IMG/VR virus record: IMGVR_UViG_3300032265_000800
Coordinates: 1 to 25,739 of that record
Length of the DNA stretch: 25,739 bases
Direction: 5' to 3' (one strand)
Origin: a virus
Shown here in pieces: positions 24,186-25,739 of this stretch. The position numbers and the translations under genes were made by a program. How positions within the stretch are numbered: position 1 is the first letter of the stretch; the number at the start of each line of letters is the position of its first letter. Below the pieces are notes generated by a model. That model was not told where the DNA came from and did no database searches. It saw nothing but the letters and a program-made list of their open reading frames with translations.

Positions 24186-25739
24186 ATGGCAAACGCAAAT
24201 ATAGGTCAGATTAGCACAGCAAATACCTTTAACGATTGGAGGGTGGCTACAAACAATCTGGCTAATGGTTATAACCAGTTAAGAAATAGTACCTTCGTCA
24301 AAGATACTGGCGACTTCCGTATGGAAAATGGAGTCGTGTATCTTGATGGTACATCTGGTGATCAATTGGTCAGTGCTGGTGGCGTTTCCATCGCAGGACA
24401 ATTAAGCTCAACTATTCTTGTTAATAGTTCTGATGCTACAGTTCAAGGAAACCTTACTGTAAGTGGTTCAGCTAAAACTCTAAGCGTAACAAATAATACA
24501 TACACAAGAAATCTAACCGTTGCTAATGCAGCGTCAGTTGGAACGAATCTATCAGTCACTGGTAATACGACAGTCGGTGCAAACTTATCGGTATCTGGTA
24601 ATGCATCAATTGGTGCAAACTTAGCATTAACTGGTAATCTAACTGTTGGTCAAAATACCACAGTTAGCGGTAATGTTTCTATAACTGGTAATACATTAAT
24701 CTCATCAAATCTATCTGTGAGTGATAATGTTACCATCGGACAAAATACTTCGATCAGTGGAAACTTGCTTCTAACTGGTAACGCTACAATTTATTCTAAT
24801 GTTTATGTTTCTCAGAATGCAAATATTACTGGCACACTAAACGTATCTTGGCTAAATGTTTCTTCAAATATTGCTAATACTGGCAATATTATGGTAACGA
24901 TGAATACGATTACTGGCAATATAACAGTAGCCAATAATACATCAACTGCCAATCTTTCAGTTACTAAAGTTGCTAATATTGCAACTGGTAACATAGCGAC
25001 TCTAAATGTATCTAACGAAACAATTACTGGAACATTGAACGTTGCTACTGCAAACGTATCAACACTAAATGTAACTAACGAAACGATCACTGGAACATTA
25101 AATGTTGTTACTGGTAACGTGACGACTCTAAACGTATCTAACGAAACCATTACTGGAACGTTAAATGTTGTTACTGGTAACATAACTTCGTTGAATGTGG
25201 GCACTGGTAACTTAGTGACTGGTAATATAACAACCCTCAATGTCACTAATGAGACTGTTGGTACTTTAAATGTCACAAGTGAGTCTGTTGGCACTCTTAA
25301 TGTTACGACAGGCGCGACGATTGTTACCCTAAACGTGACCAATGAAACAGTTGGTACTTTAAATGTAACAACAGGCAATATTGTTTCTCTAAATTCCAGT
25401 ACTGCTAATCTAGTCACTGGTAACATCACAACTTTAAATGCTTCTAGTGCAACAATCAGTACTTTAAATGTGACCAATCAAACTGTTACTGGTTTGTTGA
25501 ATGTTGCAACAGCTAATATTACGACATTAAATGTAACCAATGAGACTGCTTTTGGTACTTTAAATGTTACCACTGGTAATATTATTAGCTTGAACGCTGC
25601 AACAGCAAATTTGGTTACTGGTAACATCACGACTTTAAATGCTTCTAGTGCGACTATTAGCACTCTTAATGTGACTAGTGAAACTATCGGAACGCTCAAC
25701 GTAACAAGTGCCACGATCGCAACGCTCAATAGTACAGGA
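24186..25739 (+). CDS. Repetitive tail fibre protein, 3' end beyond the window
   Basis: The reading frame from ATG 24186 is open for 518 codons to the last base, with no stop. Residues 1-55 (IGQISTANTFNDWRVATNNL, ANGYNQLRN, FRMENGVVYLDG) resemble the attachment head of fibres in marine T4-like phages. Residues 112-219 are strict hexapeptides with [V/I/L]xxNx[S/T]. From 273 onward the pattern changes to 10-residue units of the type LNVTxETVGT. Such repeats build thin beta-helical shafts; the receptor-binding tip should lie past the right edge. The frame is bordered on the left by the 70-residue gene. A weak GCGG lies about 10 nt before the ATG. Confidence 0.88.
   Translation, partial: MANANIGQISTANTFNDWRVATNNLANGYNQLRNSTFVKDTGDFRMENGVVYLDGTSGDQLVSAGGVSIAGQLSSTILVNSSDATVQGNLTVSGSAKTLSVTNNTYTRNLTVANAASVGTNLSVTGNTTVGANLSVSGNASIGANLALTGNLTVGQNTTVSGNVSITGNTLISSNLSVSDNVTIGQNTSISGNLLLTGNATIYSNVYVSQNANITGTLNVSWLNVSSNIANTGNIMVTMNTITGNITVANNTSTANLSVTKVANIATGNIATLNVSNETITGTLNVATANVSTLNVTNETITGTLNVVTGNVTTLNVSNETITGTLNVVTGNITSLNVGTGNLVTGNITTLNVTNETVGTLNVTSESVGTLNVTTGATIVTLNVTNETVGTLNVTTGNIVSLNSSTANLVTGNITTLNASSATISTLNVTNQTVTGLLNVATANITTLNVTNETAFGTLNVTTGNIISLNAATANLVTGNITTLNASSATISTLNVTSETIGTLNVTSATIATLNSTG
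24519..24842 (+). repeat. Hexapeptide repeat segment of the fibre (residues 112-219, 18 units)
   Basis: Units such as VGTNLS, VTGNTT, VGANLS, VSGNAS, IGANLA, LTGNLT, VGQNTT and VSGNVS follow without any slip. Asn is at the fourth place of sixteen consecutive units, residues 121 to 211. The pattern resembles the [LIV]-G-x-x-[STAV]-x hexapeptide of left-handed beta-helices. Confidence 0.8.
25002..25739 (+). repeat. Decapeptide LNV repeat of the fibre (residues 273-518)
   Basis: LN[VAS] recurs at intervals of mostly 10 or 11 residues, with three 15-residue intervals (LNVGTGNLVTGNITT, LNSSTANLVTGNITT, LNAATANLVTGNITT). A longer direct DNA repeat pairs 25338-25485 with 25536-25686, about 201 bp apart, including TAACATCACxACTTTAAATG and CTTCTAGTGC in both. 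Confidence 0.8.

Noticed and set aside
24812-25729. Two long open frames on the minus strand opposite the fibre gene
   Set aside because: They mirror the fibre's repeats: the antisense of LNVT-type codons gives repeating VTF/VPV patterns. They have no ribosome-binding site and overlap a clear coding gene.
24186-25739. Diversity-generating retroelement or CRISPR-like repeats in the fibre gene
   Set aside because: The repeats keep the reading frame and encode a periodic shaft; there is no reverse transcriptase, template repeat or regular spacer structure in the window.

Overview
The window is a late, virion-morphogenesis block of a distant T4-like contractile-tailed phage (myovirus). It is AT-rich and tightly packed. 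Gene content and protein style (gp48, gp53, lysozyme-less gp5, gp25, gp6, gp7, gp8, then DUF4815-type structural proteins and a repetitive fibre) look most like marine or freshwater cyanophage/pelagiphage relatives of T4, not the enterobacterial T-evens. No host, metabolic, tRNA, CRISPR or insertion-sequence features were found, so the host cannot be named from this window.

Layout. Positions 1-1237 are transcribed leftward: head-completion protein gp4, an unassigned 192-residue protein, and the start of a tail-tube-fold protein cut by the window edge; these genes overlap by single-base TAATG junctions. A 38-bp divergent intergenic region (1238-1275) carries two T4-type late promoter octamers facing each other. 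From 1276 to the right edge every gene runs rightward with gaps of 0-50 bp: gp48 (tube cap), gp53 (wedge), a gp27-like hub protein, gp5 (hub/needle), gp25, gp6, gp7 and gp8 (wedge), a DUF4815 protein fused to Ig-like repeats, a second Ig-like repeat protein, another large virion protein, a 70-residue coiled-coil protein, and a long tail fibre that runs off the right edge.

How it works together. The hub (gp27-like plus gp5) and wedges (gp53, 25, 6, 7, 8) form the baseplate, gp48 and the tube protein start the tail tube on it, gp4 completes the head, and the DUF4815/Ig/fibre proteins presumably decorate the baseplate periphery and touch the host.

Most notable: (1) an Ig-like (He_PIG) array of about eleven domains is cut in-frame by a stop, a ribosome-binding-like stretch and a new ATG, placed so that the first strand of the fifth domain ends one protein while the rest of that domain starts the next; (2) a glycine-rich 'GGSGY' module of about 75 residues is inserted in gp53, gp6, gp8 and gp7; (3) the fibre contains an uninterrupted hexapeptide segment with an Asn ladder, followed by a decapeptide LNVT repeat; (4) the two late promoters face each other so that each lies inside the other's transcript.
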